64,000 nt of DNA from Clostridia bacterium (GTDB lineage: Bacteria > Bacillota > Clostridia > TANB77 > CAG-508): contig JAFWHH010000012.1 in assembly GCA_017512025.1 (NCBI GenBank), positions 248,001 to 312,000 of the forward strand. Reading direction: 5' to 3'. The notes below the pieces were generated by a model. That model was given only the letters and a program-made list of their open reading frames with translations. It did not search any database and had not been told where the DNA came from. Of the stretch, positions 6,646-15,383 are shown one piece after another (position 1 is the first letter of the stretch; every line of letters starts with the position of its first letter). Both the position numbers and the translations under genes were made by a program.

Positions 6646-8955
6646 ATGAGTATAGATACACATGAAAATCGTCAAAGTAATAAAAGAGGCATTGTAGCTG
6701 TTATTGATGGAGTTGAGTATAAAAGTGTTAAAAGTTTAGCAGAAGCACTTGGTGTTTCTGATACAACAATTTTTAACTACATACGTAGCGAAGGTGACAT
6801 TTATGCTGCTTGTGAGAAAATTAAAGCTCTAAAAAACAGCACCATTATCTACATTTATAAGGGACAGGAGTACCCTTCTTTAAATGCTCTTTCTGAAGTT
6901 ACTAAAATGGATAGAGGAGTTATGAAAAGAGTATTTGATAAACATGCCGATGAAATTGTTGATGGCAAGCTAGTAGTTGATGATATGTTAGACGAATACT
7001 TAAGACAACGTGAGGAGTCATATACATATCATGATAAAGAGTATAAAAGCGTAAGAGATGCTGCTAAGGATTTAAATATGAGAGAGAGAACTTTATCTAA
7101 ATACTTGAGATTAGCTGATGGTAACTTAGAAAAAGCTATGGAGCTATATGAAGAGAGCAAAGTAATAGCTGTTATTGATGATGTTAAGTTTTATTCTCAA
7201 CAGGAGATTGCAGCTGCTCTTGGTGTAAATAAAAATAAACTTTCAAGGTATATTCAAAGCGAAGGTAGTATAGAAGCTGCATATAGAAAATTAAAATCTG
7301 AAATCGTAACATATACATGGAACGGTGTTGAATATAAATCATTAAATGCACTTGCACAAGCAATGGATTTGCCAAGAGTAACATTAAAAAGAATAATGGA
7401 TAATGAAACAAATGGAGATCCAATACATGCATATGAGTTATATATGGAACGAAGCAAGGGTAAGTATCATGGTTATGAATATAGAGGCGTAGAGTATAGT
7501 ACTTTAAAAAATATGTTATCCGAGCTTGGTTTATCATATAAAGTATATGAAAGACTACTACCAGAATATGGAGATATGACAAAAACACTCGATGCTATGA
7601 TGGAAATGGCAGAGCAAAAAAGAGCTCAAGAAGATGAAAAGGCAAGACTAATGCAAGAAAAACAAAACAATAAAGTTAGTTATTCATATGAGGGTATTGA
7701 GTATCCAACTATGGCTGCATTAAGTAATATGTTAGGCATTCCAGAAAACTCATTAAGAACTGTTTTAATGGATGTAGAAAAGAAAGGCGTTGTTAGAACA
7801 GACAGCTATGTAGATAGTTATTTGGATAGCAAATATACCTATACATATTCTGGTCAAACATTCCCAAGTATAAAGGCTTTAGCTGAATATACAGGAATCA
7901 GAGAGCTAAGGTTAGGTCGATATATTAGAAAATATGATAGAGATGCTGAAAAAGCAATTATGATTATTCGAGAAAGAGATAAACAACAGAAAAAAGTCAA
8001 AGTAGATGATGCAGAATTTGACCTAGCTGATTTATCAACAATACTCGGAATAAAACAATCTGCTTTAAGAGGATTTATCAGTAAAGGAATGACCATAGAT
8101 GAAATTAAACAACATATATCTAATGAGAATTCAACACATATTGTTGGAGGACATAGAGGAGCAACAATAATGTATGATAGTACAACAAGTCTTCTTCAAT
8201 ACTGTGTACAAAATAAATTGAACTACAATTGTATCTACTATGCTATTACTGAGTATGGTAAATCAATAGAAGATGCTATCAAATATTATCGTAATAATGG
8301 ACAAAGAATTCCAAATTCATGGATACATGAGAGATATGATGTATTGTTAAAGCATTTAATGCTTAATGAGAATATCGACTATCAAAGCATAATAGCTGTA
8401 ATGAGAAATAAACAAATGTCACTTAGAGAATCATTAGAGTATACTGTAGTAAGAAAAGATTCAAAGGAGGCAAACTTAGATACAACATGGCAACATGAAA
8501 TATATTCACTATTAACAGATCCAACGATATCTCCAGTAGAGAGAGAAGATATGATAGATGTATTCCACGTTTCGCCAAAAGAGATACAAGTAGTTGAGAA
8601 GAGCAGAGCAAGAGTAAAAGAATTAGATAGAAAACTACTAGTATATGAATTAGCTGAATGTATAAGAGATAGAACATTCCAGGATGAAGAGATGGCAGAG
8701 CTTATGAATTTATATGAAATATCAGACGATGAATTAAAAACAGTATTCTATGATTTCTATGTAAATTTCAGAGGAGGAGTACTACAAACAGATATACAAC
8801 AAAAGAGAATTGAATATGATAGTAGATTAAAACAAGATGCAAAAAATAGAATTGAGTACTTCGAAATGCTAATGCATGGAAATAAAACACAGAATAATCC
8901 AGGAGCCTTAACACAGGAAACAGCTAATCAAGATGCTGGAGATGTAGAAATATAA
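6646..8955 (+). CDS. Protein built from ~10 tandem helix-turn-helix-like repeats (769 aa)
   Basis: The first ~590 residues are a chain of about ten units of 40-50 residues. Each begins with a short aromatic beta hairpin (consensus Y.y.G.EY.S), then an HTH-like AL(A/S)xxLGxxxxxLxRYI core and a helical (G)xxxxAxxxY end. Clear units start near residues 17, 66, 122, 170, 217, 272, 346, 397 and 450; two weaker units follow to ~590. The remaining ~180 residues are helical. The unit resembles modular DNA-binding repeats found beside homing nucleases (NUMOD-like), but no nuclease domain is present. I infer a cytoplasmic protein that reads an extended DNA site. Single gene with its own promoter and terminator. 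Confidence 0.65.
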   Translation: MSIDTHENRQSNKRGIVAVIDGVEYKSVKSLAEALGVSDTTIFNYIRSEGDIYAACEKIKALKNSTIIYIYKGQEYPSLNALSEVTKMDRGVMKRVFDKHADEIVDGKLVVDDMLDEYLRQREESYTYHDKEYKSVRDAAKDLNMRERTLSKYLRLADGNLEKAMELYEESKVIAVIDDVKFYSQQEIAAALGVNKNKLSRYIQSEGSIEAAYRKLKSEIVTYTWNGVEYKSLNALAQAMDLPRVTLKRIMDNETNGDPIHAYELYMERSKGKYHGYEYRGVEYSTLKNMLSELGLSYKVYERLLPEYGDMTKTLDAMMEMAEQKRAQEDEKARLMQEKQNNKVSYSYEGIEYPTMAALSNMLGIPENSLRTVLMDVEKKGVVRTDSYVDSYLDSKYTYTYSGQTFPSIKALAEYTGIRELRLGRYIRKYDRDAEKAIMIIRERDKQQKKVKVDDAEFDLADLSTILGIKQSALRGFISKGMTIDEIKQHISNENSTHIVGGHRGATIMYDSTTSLLQYCVQNKLNYNCIYYAITEYGKSIEDAIKYYRNNGQRIPNSWIHERYDVLLKHLMLNENIDYQSIIAVMRNKQMSLRESLEYTVVRKDSKEANLDTTWQHEIYSLLTDPTISPVEREDMIDVFHVSPKEIQVVEKSRARVKELDRKLLVYELAECIRDRTFQDEEMAELMNLYEISDDELKTVFYDFYVNFRGGVLQTDIQQKRIEYDSRLKQDAKNRIEYFEMLMHGNKTQNNPGALTQETANQDAGDVEI

Positions 8956-9028
8956 TTGGTCAGGGAAAATATAATGTCGAAATTTGTAGGATGATTTTTC
9001 TTGAAAAAAGCAAAGAAAAATATATAAT

Positions 9029-9057
9029 AAAAAGGAAGGAGCAATCCTTCCTTTTTT
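9029..9057 (+). terminator. Intrinsic terminator
   Basis: A 12-bp stem (AAAAAGGAAGGA / TCCTTCCTTTTT) with a GCAA loop and a T run. Confidence 0.85.
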
Positions 9058-9161
9058 CTATAGCTTAGGTTTCTATTCTAAGTATTTTAAATATTTTTTT
9101 AATCTATAAGTTAAATCCCTTGATAAAAGTTAAATAATAAAATATAATGGAGGTGGTAGAT

Positions 9162-9428
9162 ATTCCTCTCATATCACAGTTTTATGGAATTCTTATATAT
9201 ATCTACAAAGAAATAGGTGGTCATCATAATGAGCCACACATACATATAAAATACAATGAATTTGAAATGTCTATGAGTATAAATGGTAAAGTATTAGAAG
9301 GTACTTTACCAAAAAAACAGATGAAGTTAGTAGAAGCATGGTATGAAATACACCAAGACGAAATACGTGCGGCATACTATAATTACAATGAAAATGGTGA
9401 AATAATTAAAATAAAAGGATTGGAGTGA
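9162..9428 (+). CDS. DUF4160 protein, probable ATT start (88 aa)
   Basis: Matches the DUF4160 family: PxISxFYGIxIYxY near the start, HHNEPHIHIKYNE in the middle, LEGTLPKKQMKLVEAW later. The function of the family is unproven; it is usually paired with DUF2442 and suspected to be a toxin-antitoxin-like module. The only upstream ATG (9147) lacks a ribosome-binding site and sits on top of one: GGAGGTGG at 9149-9156. Counting from that site, the codon at the right distance is ATT at 9162, and family members start MPxIS exactly where this frame has I(ATT)-P-L-I-S. I therefore place the start at ATT 9162; ATG 9147 (93 aa) is the alternative. Confidence 0.75.
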   Translation: MPLISQFYGILIYIYKEIGGHHNEPHIHIKYNEFEMSMSINGKVLEGTLPKKQMKLVEAWYEIHQDEIRAAYYNYNENGEIIKIKGLE

Positions 9429-9434
9429 TTTTTT

Positions 9435-9665
9435 ATGAAACCGAAAGCTATAGAAGTAAAGGCACTAAAAGACTATAAACTAGAAGTAGTATTTGAAGAT
9501 GGGAAAAAAGGAATATTTGATGTTAAACCTTACTTAGAATATATTCAATTTAAAGATTTAAAAGATGAAAGTATATTTAATACAGTAAAAATAGATGGAT
9601 TATCTATATCTTGGTCTAATGGAGCTGATATATGTCCAGATGAATTGTATAATGGGACTAAATAG
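9435..9665 (+). CDS. DUF2442 protein (76 aa)
   Basis: A 76-residue protein with the DUF2442 pattern: KALKDYKLEVVFEDGKKGIFDVKPYL and a C-terminal SISWSNGADICPDELY. The family commonly follows DUF4160 genes, as it does here 6 bases downstream. The pair is thought to act as a two-component module; neither protein has a settled biochemical activity. Good codon match to the host. It is followed by the promoter of a GC-richer cassette with no separate terminator other than the hairpin at 9707-9748. Confidence 0.8.
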   Translation: MKPKAIEVKALKDYKLEVVFEDGKKGIFDVKPYLEYIQFKDLKDESIFNTVKIDGLSISWSNGADICPDELYNGTK

Positions 9666-9677
9666 ATAGATTTACAA

Positions 9678-9748
9678 TTGACTTTTTATGGTTTTATAAA
9701 TATAATGCTACTAACCAATGGTCGAGACCGGAGGCTAGTAGCTATTTT
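9678..9748 (+). promoter_or_regulatory. Cassette promoter with terminator-like leader hairpin
   Basis: TTGACT (9678-9683), 17 bp, TATAAT (9701-9706). Directly after the start region lies a structured hairpin: GCTACTA (9707-9713) pairs with TAGTAGC (9736-9742), with an inner GGTC/GACC stem (9720-9729), followed by TATTTTTA. This could be an attenuator in the leader of the gene at 9782, or the terminator of the DUF2442 gene. Confidence 0.6.
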
Positions 9749-9781
9749 TATTTCAACAACTTGTAAAGGGGGAATAATCTA

Positions 9782-9934
9782 ATGGCACAGGATACACCAC
9801 CCAAAGATGCGAATTGCTCTGAGGAGCCTCTGTTTGTACGTGTATGGACAGAATTTCACGAATCTAAAGAAGCGGAAAGAAGACTCAAAAATTCGGTCGG
9901 AGACGAATCTGACCCAGTCGATTCAAATGTTTAG
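9782..9934 (+). CDS. GC-richer orphan protein (50 aa)
   Basis: A 50-residue ORF starting at ATG 9782 behind AAAGGGGG (9766-9773). The product (MAQDTPPKDANCSEEPLFVR... then VWTEFHESKEAERRL) is soluble, with no motif. Codons such as CTG, CGT, CTC, GTC and TCG contrast with the host genes either side. It has its own promoter (9678-9706) and a terminator shared with the convergent acyltransferase gene. One of about 20 such cassettes in the window. Confidence 0.6.
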   Translation: MAQDTPPKDANCSEEPLFVRVWTEFHESKEAERRLKNSVGDESDPVDSNV

Positions 9935-9947
9935 TGTGTACCCGAAA

Positions 9948-9984
9948 AAAAAGAGCTTTGATTTGATCAAGGCTCTTTTTGATA
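9948..9984. terminator. Bidirectional terminator
   Basis: AAGAGC-TTTGAT pairs with ATCAA-GGCTCTT, flanked by an A run and a T run, between convergent genes. Confidence 0.8.
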
Positions 9985-10971
9985 TTATTTAATTATACTA
10001 TCTTTAAATCCTTCGATAGAAGTGACATATTCAGGTAAGTCTTTATGAAGTACTGTTTTATATTGTACGGGTTTTCCATATACTTTTTCATAAGTCTCTT
10101 TACAGAATTTATAGTTTGCTTGTCTCATTGCTTCCATATTCTCTTTTGGAGTAAGCTTATGATCTGGATATATTGGCTTACCAAAATGTATTGTATATTC
10201 TTGTACTGGATTTCCATCTGCGCCAATTACATCACTATTTTGCATAGTAATAAATGAAGGTAGAATAGGAACATCACTTTTTACTGCAAATTTAAATGCT
10301 CCATCTTTTAGTGGCTTAGGTTGTTTATAATCCCACCACATACTTTGCTCTGGGAATATTAAAACATAATCTCCACGACGAAGTATTGTATCTATTGCTT
10401 TTAAGAATTTAGCCATTGTTTTTGTAATTGAGCTAAGTGGAAGCGTATCACAATTTCTAAATAAGAATCCATAGAATCCAGGGAAGTTTGTATAATTACC
10501 TTCACGAATTACAACAAACATTTTTCTTTTCTTTATTTGTTTACATACTCTAAAAGCAAGTTCAACAGAAAAAGAATCAAATGGATTGAAATGGTTACAT
10601 GTAACAATAGCACCAGTGTTTAAGTTTTCCATATTCTCTAAGCCAACATATTCTTTAATAATTAAAGCTTTATTTTTGATAACTTTCTTAGCGAATACTT
10701 CACCAATCTTAGTAGCAACAAAGCTTTTAATTCTATTAATCTTCTTACTTTTAGTATAATCAATATTTGGTCCTAATGGTGGAGAAGGAGGATCATCATT
10801 TATATCTAAATAAAATAATCCAGCTCTTTCTAAGAAATCAATTTTATCTTGATTACTCATTTCATAGAAACCATTTTCTTTTAAAAATTTCATTTGATCT
10901 GGTTCACTTAAGTTATAAAAACCAGACTTTCTTAATTCTTCAATATCTTTATACTTTTCTATATTACTCAT
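9985..10971 (-). CDS. 1-acyl-glycerol-3-phosphate acyltransferase-like protein (328 aa)
   Basis: A PlsC-type acyltransferase that would transfer an acyl chain to lysophosphatidic acid or a similar acceptor at the membrane. The catalytic HxxxxD box is in CNHFNPFDSF (about residues 126-135); the later substrate-binding motif reads FPEQSMWW rather than the usual FPEG. Residues 1-70 are an extra N-terminal region with two copies of a short helical unit (LRKSGFYNLSEPDQMKFL and LKENGFYEMSNQDKIDFL), absent from classic PlsC. No obvious membrane-spanning helix. Single gene; it converges on the orphan gene at 9782. The start ATG at 10971 has an AAGGTG site upstream. Confidence 0.8.
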   Translation of the reverse strand: MSNIEKYKDIEELRKSGFYNLSEPDQMKFLKENGFYEMSNQDKIDFLERAGLFYLDINDDPPSPPLGPNIDYTKSKKINRIKSFVATKIGEVFAKKVIKNKALIIKEYVGLENMENLNTGAIVTCNHFNPFDSFSVELAFRVCKQIKKRKMFVVIREGNYTNFPGFYGFLFRNCDTLPLSSITKTMAKFLKAIDTILRRGDYVLIFPEQSMWWDYKQPKPLKDGAFKFAVKSDVPILPSFITMQNSDVIGADGNPVQEYTIHFGKPIYPDHKLTPKENMEAMRQANYKFCKETYEKVYGKPVQYKTVLHKDLPEYVTSIEGFKDSIIK

Positions 10972-11117
10972 ATATACACCTTTTATTAAAACATTTATGT
11001 GGCAATTATAACATATAACATTTAAGTTTACAAATTTTAAGAATAATTATAGTAATGATGAATTATATTTTTTAATTGACATACACTAGATTTTTGCTCT
11101 AAAATAAACGTTATCTA

Positions 11118-11145
11118 TTGACATAATTCAAAAAGATGATAAAAT
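11118..11145 (+). promoter_or_regulatory. Promoter of the glyQS T-box transcript
   Basis: TTGACA (11118-11123), 16 bp, TAAAAT (11140-11145). The T-box leader begins about 10 bases later. A second TTGACA at about 11078-11083 has no good -10. Confidence 0.7.
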
Positions 11146-11154
11146 AGTTGCATA

Positions 11155-11352
11155 AACATGCGATGAAGAAGAATAAGTGTAATATTAGTTTTAAGAGAGC
11201 TAGCGGTTGGTGCGAGTTAGTAGCAGGTATACATGGGGAACTTTGGAGCATAACCAAAAAGAGAGGACAAGTACTTAAAGTATATTGTCAAATAGGGTGG
11301 AACCGCGGAATATATTCGTCCCTAGCTTTTATAAGCTAGTGGGCGTTTTTTG
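11155..11352 (+). promoter_or_regulatory. T-box riboswitch, glycine specific
   Basis: This leader binds uncharged tRNA-Gly and lets transcription continue into glyQS. Visible elements are an AGAGAGCT..GCGGTTGGTGCGAG distal stem I region (11190-11216); a probable specifier GGA at 11237-11239, followed by the conserved CTTTGGAG; and the T-box core AGGGTGGAACCGCG at 11294-11307. In TGGAA the base after TGG is A, matching the U discriminator of tRNA-Gly. The terminator is CGTCCCTAGCTT (11318-11329) / AAGCTAGTGGGCG (11334-11346) with a T run. The specifier assignment is by analogy with other glyQS leaders. Confidence 0.9.
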
Positions 11353-11399
11353 TATATATAAGCCAAATCTACACTAGCTAAATTTAAGGAGGTTTTATT

Positions 11400-12779
11400 A
11401 TGGTAGAAATGGAAAAAATTGTTAGCTTATGCAAGAACAGAGGATTCATTTATCCAGGATCTGAAATTTATGGTGGTCTTGCAAACTCATGGGATTACGG
11501 TCCTTTAGGAGTAGAGCTAAAAAACAACGTTAAGAAAGCATGGATGAAGAAATTTGTTCAAGAGCGTAACGATTCAGTTGGAGTAGATGCTGCTATATTA
11601 ATGAATCCTACTGTATGGAAAGCTGTAGGACACTTAGATAGCTTCACAGATCCACTTATTGATTGTAAAGCTTGTAAAACAAGACATAGAGCAGATAAGC
11701 TTATCGAAGCATGGGGAGAAGAAAATGGACAAGATATATGCGGAGATGGTATGTCAAATGAAGATTTAATCAAATTTATAGATGAACATGGAATTAATTG
11801 CCCAAATTGTGGTAAACATGAATTCACTAATATTAGACAATTTAACTTAATGTATAAAACATATCAAGGTGTTACAGAAGATTCATCTTCTGAAATATAC
11901 TTAAGACCTGAAACATGCCAAGGTATATTCGTTAACTTCAAAAACATTATGAGAACAACTAGAAAAAGAATACCAATGGGTATTGGTCAAATTGGTAAAG
12001 CATTTAGAAATGAGATTACACCAGGTAACTTTACATTTAGAACAAGAGAGTTCGAACAAATGGAATATGAGTTCTTCTGTGAACCAGGAACAGATTTAAA
12101 ATGGTTTGAGTATTTCGAAGACTATTGCCAAAACTGGTTAAAGGGTCTGGGAATGAAAGAAGAAAATATCAGACTAAGAAAACACTCTAAAGAAGAGCTT
12201 GTTTTCTACAGCAATGGAACAACTGATATTGAATTTAACTTCCCATTTGGTTGGGGAGAACTATGGGGAATAGCTGATAGAACAGATTATGATTTAAAGA
12301 AACATGCTGAATTCTCAAAACAAGATATGAGTTACATGGACCCAGAGACAAACGAAAAATATGTACCATATGTTGTTGAGCCATCACTTGGATGTGATAG
12401 AGCAGCTTTAGCATTTCTATGTAATGCATATGAAGAGCAAGAAATAGCAGAAGGAGATACACGTGTTGTATTACACTTACATCCAGCTTTAGCACCTTTC
12501 AAAGTAGCTGTACTACCACTTTCTAAGAAATTAAGTGATAAAGCAATGGAAGTATTTGATAAATTATCAAAAGACTTCATGGTAGACTACGATGAAGCAG
12601 GAAGTATCGGAAAGAGATACAGAAGAGAAGATGAAATTGGAACTCCATATTGTGTAACAGTTGATTTTGATACTTTAGAGGATGGGCAAGTTACAGTTAG
12701 AGATAGAGATACAATGGAACAAGTTAGATTACCAATTGATGAATTAAACAAATGGTTAGCAGATAAAATTGTATTTTAG
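11400..12779 (+). CDS. glyQS: Glycine-tRNA ligase, single-chain dimeric type
   Basis: Charges tRNA-Gly with glycine using ATP. At 459 residues it is the eukaryote-like homodimeric class II enzyme, not the alpha2beta2 type. The N-terminus has the KRRGF-like [26 protein letters not shown] motif 1 region; motif 2 is [25 protein letters not shown]; motif 3 lies in [19 protein letters not shown] CxxC pair (CKACK) and NCPNCG look like a zinc site in the insertion. The C-terminal anticodon-binding domain starts near [19 protein letters not shown] 11400 follows AAGGAGG. Expression is controlled by the upstream glycine T-box. The unknown gene at 12812 follows after 32 bases. Confidence 0.96.
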   Translation: MVEMEKIVSLCKNRGFIYPGSEIYGGLANSWDYGPLGVELKNNVKKAWMKKFVQERNDSVGVDAAILMNPTVWKAVGHLDSFTDPLIDCKACKTRHRADKLIEAWGEENGQDICGDGMSNEDLIKFIDEHGINCPNCGKHEFTNIRQFNLMYKTYQGVTEDSSSEIYLRPETCQGIFVNFKNIMRTTRKRIPMGIGQIGKAFRNEITPGNFTFRTREFEQMEYEFFCEPGTDLKWFEYFEDYCQNWLKGLGMKEENIRLRKHSKEELVFYSNGTTDIEFNFPFGWGELWGIADRTDYDLKKHAEFSKQDMSYMDPETNEKYVPYVVEPSLGCDRAALAFLCNAYEEQEIAEGDTRVVLHLHPALAPFKVAVLPLSKKLSDKAMEVFDKLSKDFMVDYDEAGSIGKRYRREDEIGTPYCVTVDFDTLEDGQVTVRDRDTMEQVRLPIDELNKWLADKIVF

Positions 12780-12811
12780 TAGTTATTTAATTTTCTAATA
12801 GGAGGGTTTAT

Positions 12812-13456
12812 ATGGGTTTATATGACTTAAGACCTGACAAAAGAAAAGTATCATATGAGTGGCAAAAGAGCGCACTTGGTGATTTAAAAGGACTAAAGGA
12901 GCCAACTAAAAGATTTCATGAAAGATTAGCTGAAGTTTCAATGGCAAAAGCTAATGGAGATTATTCTCAAGCATATGATTTAGCAGATAAATTACTTGCT
13001 GATATGGATGAGCATAAATACTTCTATTCAGATGGAGAAAGATCAACTGTATGGGCTAGAATATTTGAGATGTTAGAAAATCAATATAGAAATGCAGTTA
13101 TCGAGAAGTATAAGAAATGTTATGATGAAATCTTAAGATTTGGATCATACGAAACATACAGAGTAAGCCATCATCCAGGTACTTATGAGGAGTATGCAAG
13201 ATCTGCAGCTCTTGATGAAGTAATGAGCTTATATGCTAAAACACGATATGGTGCATATATGCATGTTATTATTATGAGAATACTTGAAAAGTATTTTAAT
13301 GAGGAAAGAGCTAAGAGACAAAAAGAATTAAGAGGAAAAGCTAGAGAAATGACTAGAGAGCCAGCATTGCCTGAAAACATAACTGCGGAAGAAAAAAGAG
13401 CAAAGATAGAAAGAGCTAAACAATTAAGCAAATCATTCTTAAATTCTGATAGATAA
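12812..13456 (+). CDS. Unknown helical protein, cotranscribed with glyQS (214 aa)
   Basis: A 214-residue protein starting ATG 12812 behind TAGGAGGG. It is predicted soluble and mostly helical, with a TPR-like stretch (MAKANGDYSQAYDLADKLL, about residues 47-65) and a basic C-terminal tail rich in K/R and E. No family recognised. It lies only 32 bases after glyQS with no terminator between, so it should also respond to the glycine T-box. The product could assist translation, but that is inference from position only. Confidence 0.6.
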   Translation: MGLYDLRPDKRKVSYEWQKSALGDLKGLKEPTKRFHERLAEVSMAKANGDYSQAYDLADKLLADMDEHKYFYSDGERSTVWARIFEMLENQYRNAVIEKYKKCYDEILRFGSYETYRVSHHPGTYEEYARSAALDEVMSLYAKTRYGAYMHVIIMRILEKYFNEERAKRQKELRGKAREMTREPALPENITAEEKRAKIERAKQLSKSFLNSDR

Positions 13457-13461
13457 ATAAA

Positions 13462-13496
13462 ATCCCTTTGAACAATCAAGTTCAAGGGGATTTTTT
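13462..13496 (+). terminator. Intrinsic terminator of the glyQS operon
   Basis: ATCCCTTTGAAC pairs with GTTCAAGGGGAT, followed by TTTTTT. Confidence 0.85.
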
Positions 13497-13508
13497 GGAT
13501 AAAAAACT

Positions 13509-13546
13509 GCAGGCCGGTTCACACGAAGTGAACCGGCCTGTTTTTT
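13509..13546. terminator. Bidirectional terminator, GC-rich stem
   Basis: CAGGCCGGTTCAC (13510-13522) pairs perfectly with GTGAACCGGCCTG (13528-13540), with A and T runs outside. It ends the minus-strand orphan gene and backs up the glyQS terminator. The GC-rich stem marks the edge of the GC-richer block. Confidence 0.85.
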
Positions 13547-13565
13547 GTGGGATTTGCTATTTGGA

Positions 13566-14600
13566 TTAGCCTCTCAAAATTTCGAAGAGACCATTGAGCT
13601 CCAGAATTGCTGTGCCGACATAGTCAAACATTGATTCATACTGGGACAAGTCGAGCGTAATGCCACACATTTTTCTGGCATGAACCAGATAATAGTAAAC
13701 ATCGCCAACATTGTCAAGCTCATTTGTAGTCTGAACGAATCTGTTGAAGAGAGTCTGCGCTGCATTAAACTCTGCCTCGGATGTCTTGATACCATAGAAT
13801 CTTTTTACAGCAGCGTGTGCCACGAGATTCTTAGCATCATTGATCAGCATCTGCATCTTTTTCACGGATTCAGCAGCCGAAGCATAGTGTCTGGTTGCCT
13901 TGATCTGCAGGGTACGCTTGAACTCGCCCTGAGCAGCAGCTGCAATTATGCATGCTACATTATCAATCAGGAGTGAATAGGTTTGCTCTGCAGTTTCGTA
14001 CGTCTGGGCAAAAGCCACACGTGTACGAAGCAGAGAACCATGCAGAAGCTTGGCAATGAATGCGCTACCGCAAAGCTTAGCATCCATGCAAATCTGGCCG
14101 TTGACAACTGCAACATACGGACTGAACGTCTGAACGACGTCAAACTGTACAGCAGTCTGCCAGCAGCGGTCGTGGTTGTGATCATAGCCCCATGCTGTTG
14201 CGAACACAGTACCGGTGTTACGTTCGTATCTGAACGTTACATACTGGATGTTAATTGCCGGTTCAGTGTAGGCCAGACACAGCAATGTTCTGTACTCGTC
14301 AGAGAACTTGATCACAATTTCCTCATCGGAGCCAAACTCTTCCGGATAGTACCAGCCTGCAGGAATGGCACAGTTCTTCTCCGGCATCGCATTGAGCGAC
14401 ACGGTTTCGGTTCTGGGCATAGGATAGCGAGGAGATCTAGGGAAAACCCATCTCTCATCACCAGTGAGCCCAACGACGTTGATTACTGCTGCGACGGTTT
14501 CTGTGGATGTCTTAGCAACCGGCGCTTCCTGCGTAGCCGGTGCTGCTTCTGTGGTGGGCTTGGAAGTATTCTTCCGTGCCCAAGGTGCTTTGATTTTCAT
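13566..14600 (-). CDS. GC-richer orphan protein (344 aa)
   Basis: No family recognised. Residues 1-45 are a low-complexity Ala/Pro/Thr/Lys-rich linker (EAAPATQEAPVAKTSTETV). The rest is a mixed alpha/beta region (residues ~45-190, many aromatic residues and a WGYDHNHDRCW segment) followed by an all-helical region (about 200-344). No signal peptide or membrane helix. The start at 14600 has an AAAGGAGG site. Codons are GC-rich (CTG, GCC, AAC, GTC) compared with glyQS next door. It has its own promoter (-35 TTTACA 14751-14746, -10 TATAAT 14728-14723, spacer 17 bp) and a ~120 base leader. Confidence 0.65.
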   Translation of the reverse strand: MKIKAPWARKNTSKPTTEAAPATQEAPVAKTSTETVAAVINVVGLTGDERWVFPRSPRYPMPRTETVSLNAMPEKNCAIPAGWYYPEEFGSDEEIVIKFSDEYRTLLCLAYTEPAINIQYVTFRYERNTGTVFATAWGYDHNHDRCWQTAVQFDVVQTFSPYVAVVNGQICMDAKLCGSAFIAKLLHGSLLRTRVAFAQTYETAEQTYSLLIDNVACIIAAAAQGEFKRTLQIKATRHYASAAESVKKMQMLINDAKNLVAHAAVKRFYGIKTSEAEFNAAQTLFNRFVQTTNELDNVGDVYYYLVHARKMCGITLDLSQYESMFDYVGTAILELNGLFEILRG

Positions 14601-14751
14601 TTCGAAAATCCTCCTTTAAAGTATTCCCACAATGTTTTTTCAGATAAAGACAATGTCAATAATCTGATTAGGATAGAGCAAATGAGCTCATATCTTATAG
14701 TAAAACAAATGTGGTTACTATAATTATAACACATATAGAAAATTATGTAAA
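14601..14751 (-). promoter_or_regulatory. Promoter and leader of the 344-aa orphan gene
   Basis: -35 TTTACA at 14751-14746, 17 bp, extended -10 TGTG-TATAAT at 14728-14723. The ~120 base leader can form GAGC/GCTC and CAGAT/ATCTG hairpins; there is no U-run terminator. Confidence 0.6.
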
Positions 14752-14786
14752 TCTGAGAAGCTTTGGAAGATAGATTGGTAAGGTGG

Positions 14787-14839
14787 TTGACATAGTATGA
14801 ATATTGTGTTAAAATTGTTTCTGTCGTTCGAAAAGAACG
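14787..14839 (+). promoter_or_regulatory. Cassette promoter and leader hairpin
   Basis: TTGACA (14787-14792), 17 bp, TAAAAT (14810-14815) preceded by TGT. A CGTTC/GAACG hairpin (14825-14839) lies in the leader of the gene at 14895. Confidence 0.65.
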
Positions 14840-14894
14840 GACTGCATGATAATTCCATACAAAAATAAATTCAACAAGAAAGGAGGAATTTGAA

Positions 14895-15101
14895 ATGCAG
14901 GTTGATAAAACATTCTCCGCTAAGGCATGGGCTGAGGGCATCATTGCAATGGCAGAGGGTCGTAAGGCAGCTGAAAAGCATGAGGAAACCCGTATGGTAT
15001 CTCCGATGATTGGCAATGAAATGCCGATTCACGAAGATTTTTCCGCAAAGGAATGGGTGTTCATGATGTTCGCAAGAGCATCTCGCCTGCCTCAGGCCTA
15101 A
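14895..15101 (+). CDS. GC-richer orphan protein with FSAKxW repeat (68 aa)
   Basis: A 68-residue ORF with an excellent AAAGGAGG site before ATG 14895. The protein contains two copies of a short motif, FSAKAWAEGIIAMAEGRK (about residues 7-24) and FSAKEWVFMMFARASR (about 49-64), each preceded by an acidic D residue, which suggests duplication of a helical docking unit. No signal peptide. Codons are GC-rich relative to the host. Own promoter and terminator. Function unknown. Confidence 0.6.
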   Translation: MQVDKTFSAKAWAEGIIAMAEGRKAAEKHEETRMVSPMIGNEMPIHEDFSAKEWVFMMFARASRLPQA

Positions 15102-15112
15102 GACCAAGTTCG

Positions 15113-15146
15113 GATGGGAGTCGCACAGTGCGGCTCCTATTTGTTT
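15113..15146 (+). terminator. Intrinsic terminator
   Basis: GGAG-T-CGCAC pairs with GCG-G-CTCC (15114-15140), then TTGTTTTG. Confidence 0.65.
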
Positions 15147-15160
15147 TGTAGTATAAGTAA

Positions 15161-15215
15161 TTGTTTGTGGACATAAAATGCGGTATAATACATTTATGTC
15201 GCAGGGTGCGACATA
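15161..15215 (+). promoter_or_regulatory. Cassette promoter and leader hairpin
   Basis: TTGTTT (15161-15166), 17 bp, TATAAT (15184-15189). Then TATGTCGC (15195-15202) pairs with GCGACATA (15208-15215). The leader to the ATG at 15384 is long (~190 bases) and contains further pairable segments such as GTTGCG...CGTACAAGTTGG. Confidence 0.6.
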
Positions 15216-15383
15216 TCCTATGTATGTTGTGATAAATAAGTTGCGTTCGGTATACCAACGTACAAGTTGGAACCAAATGAACAATACTTTTTATTCACAG
15301 ATAATATAACGGACAGTTATGTTTGAAATGAGTACAATATGCAGGGATGTAAGTAAATATTCAATCTGAGAGGAGAAGAGACT

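Noticed and set aside
11148..11339. 63-codon frame in the glyQS leader
   Set aside because: It lies entirely in the T-box riboswitch and has no ribosome-binding site.
13983..14723. Long plus-strand frame opposite the 344-aa orphan
   Set aside because: The minus-strand gene has the promoter, AAAGGAGG site and terminator; the plus-strand frame has none and is Cys/Arg-rich, as expected of an antisense reading.
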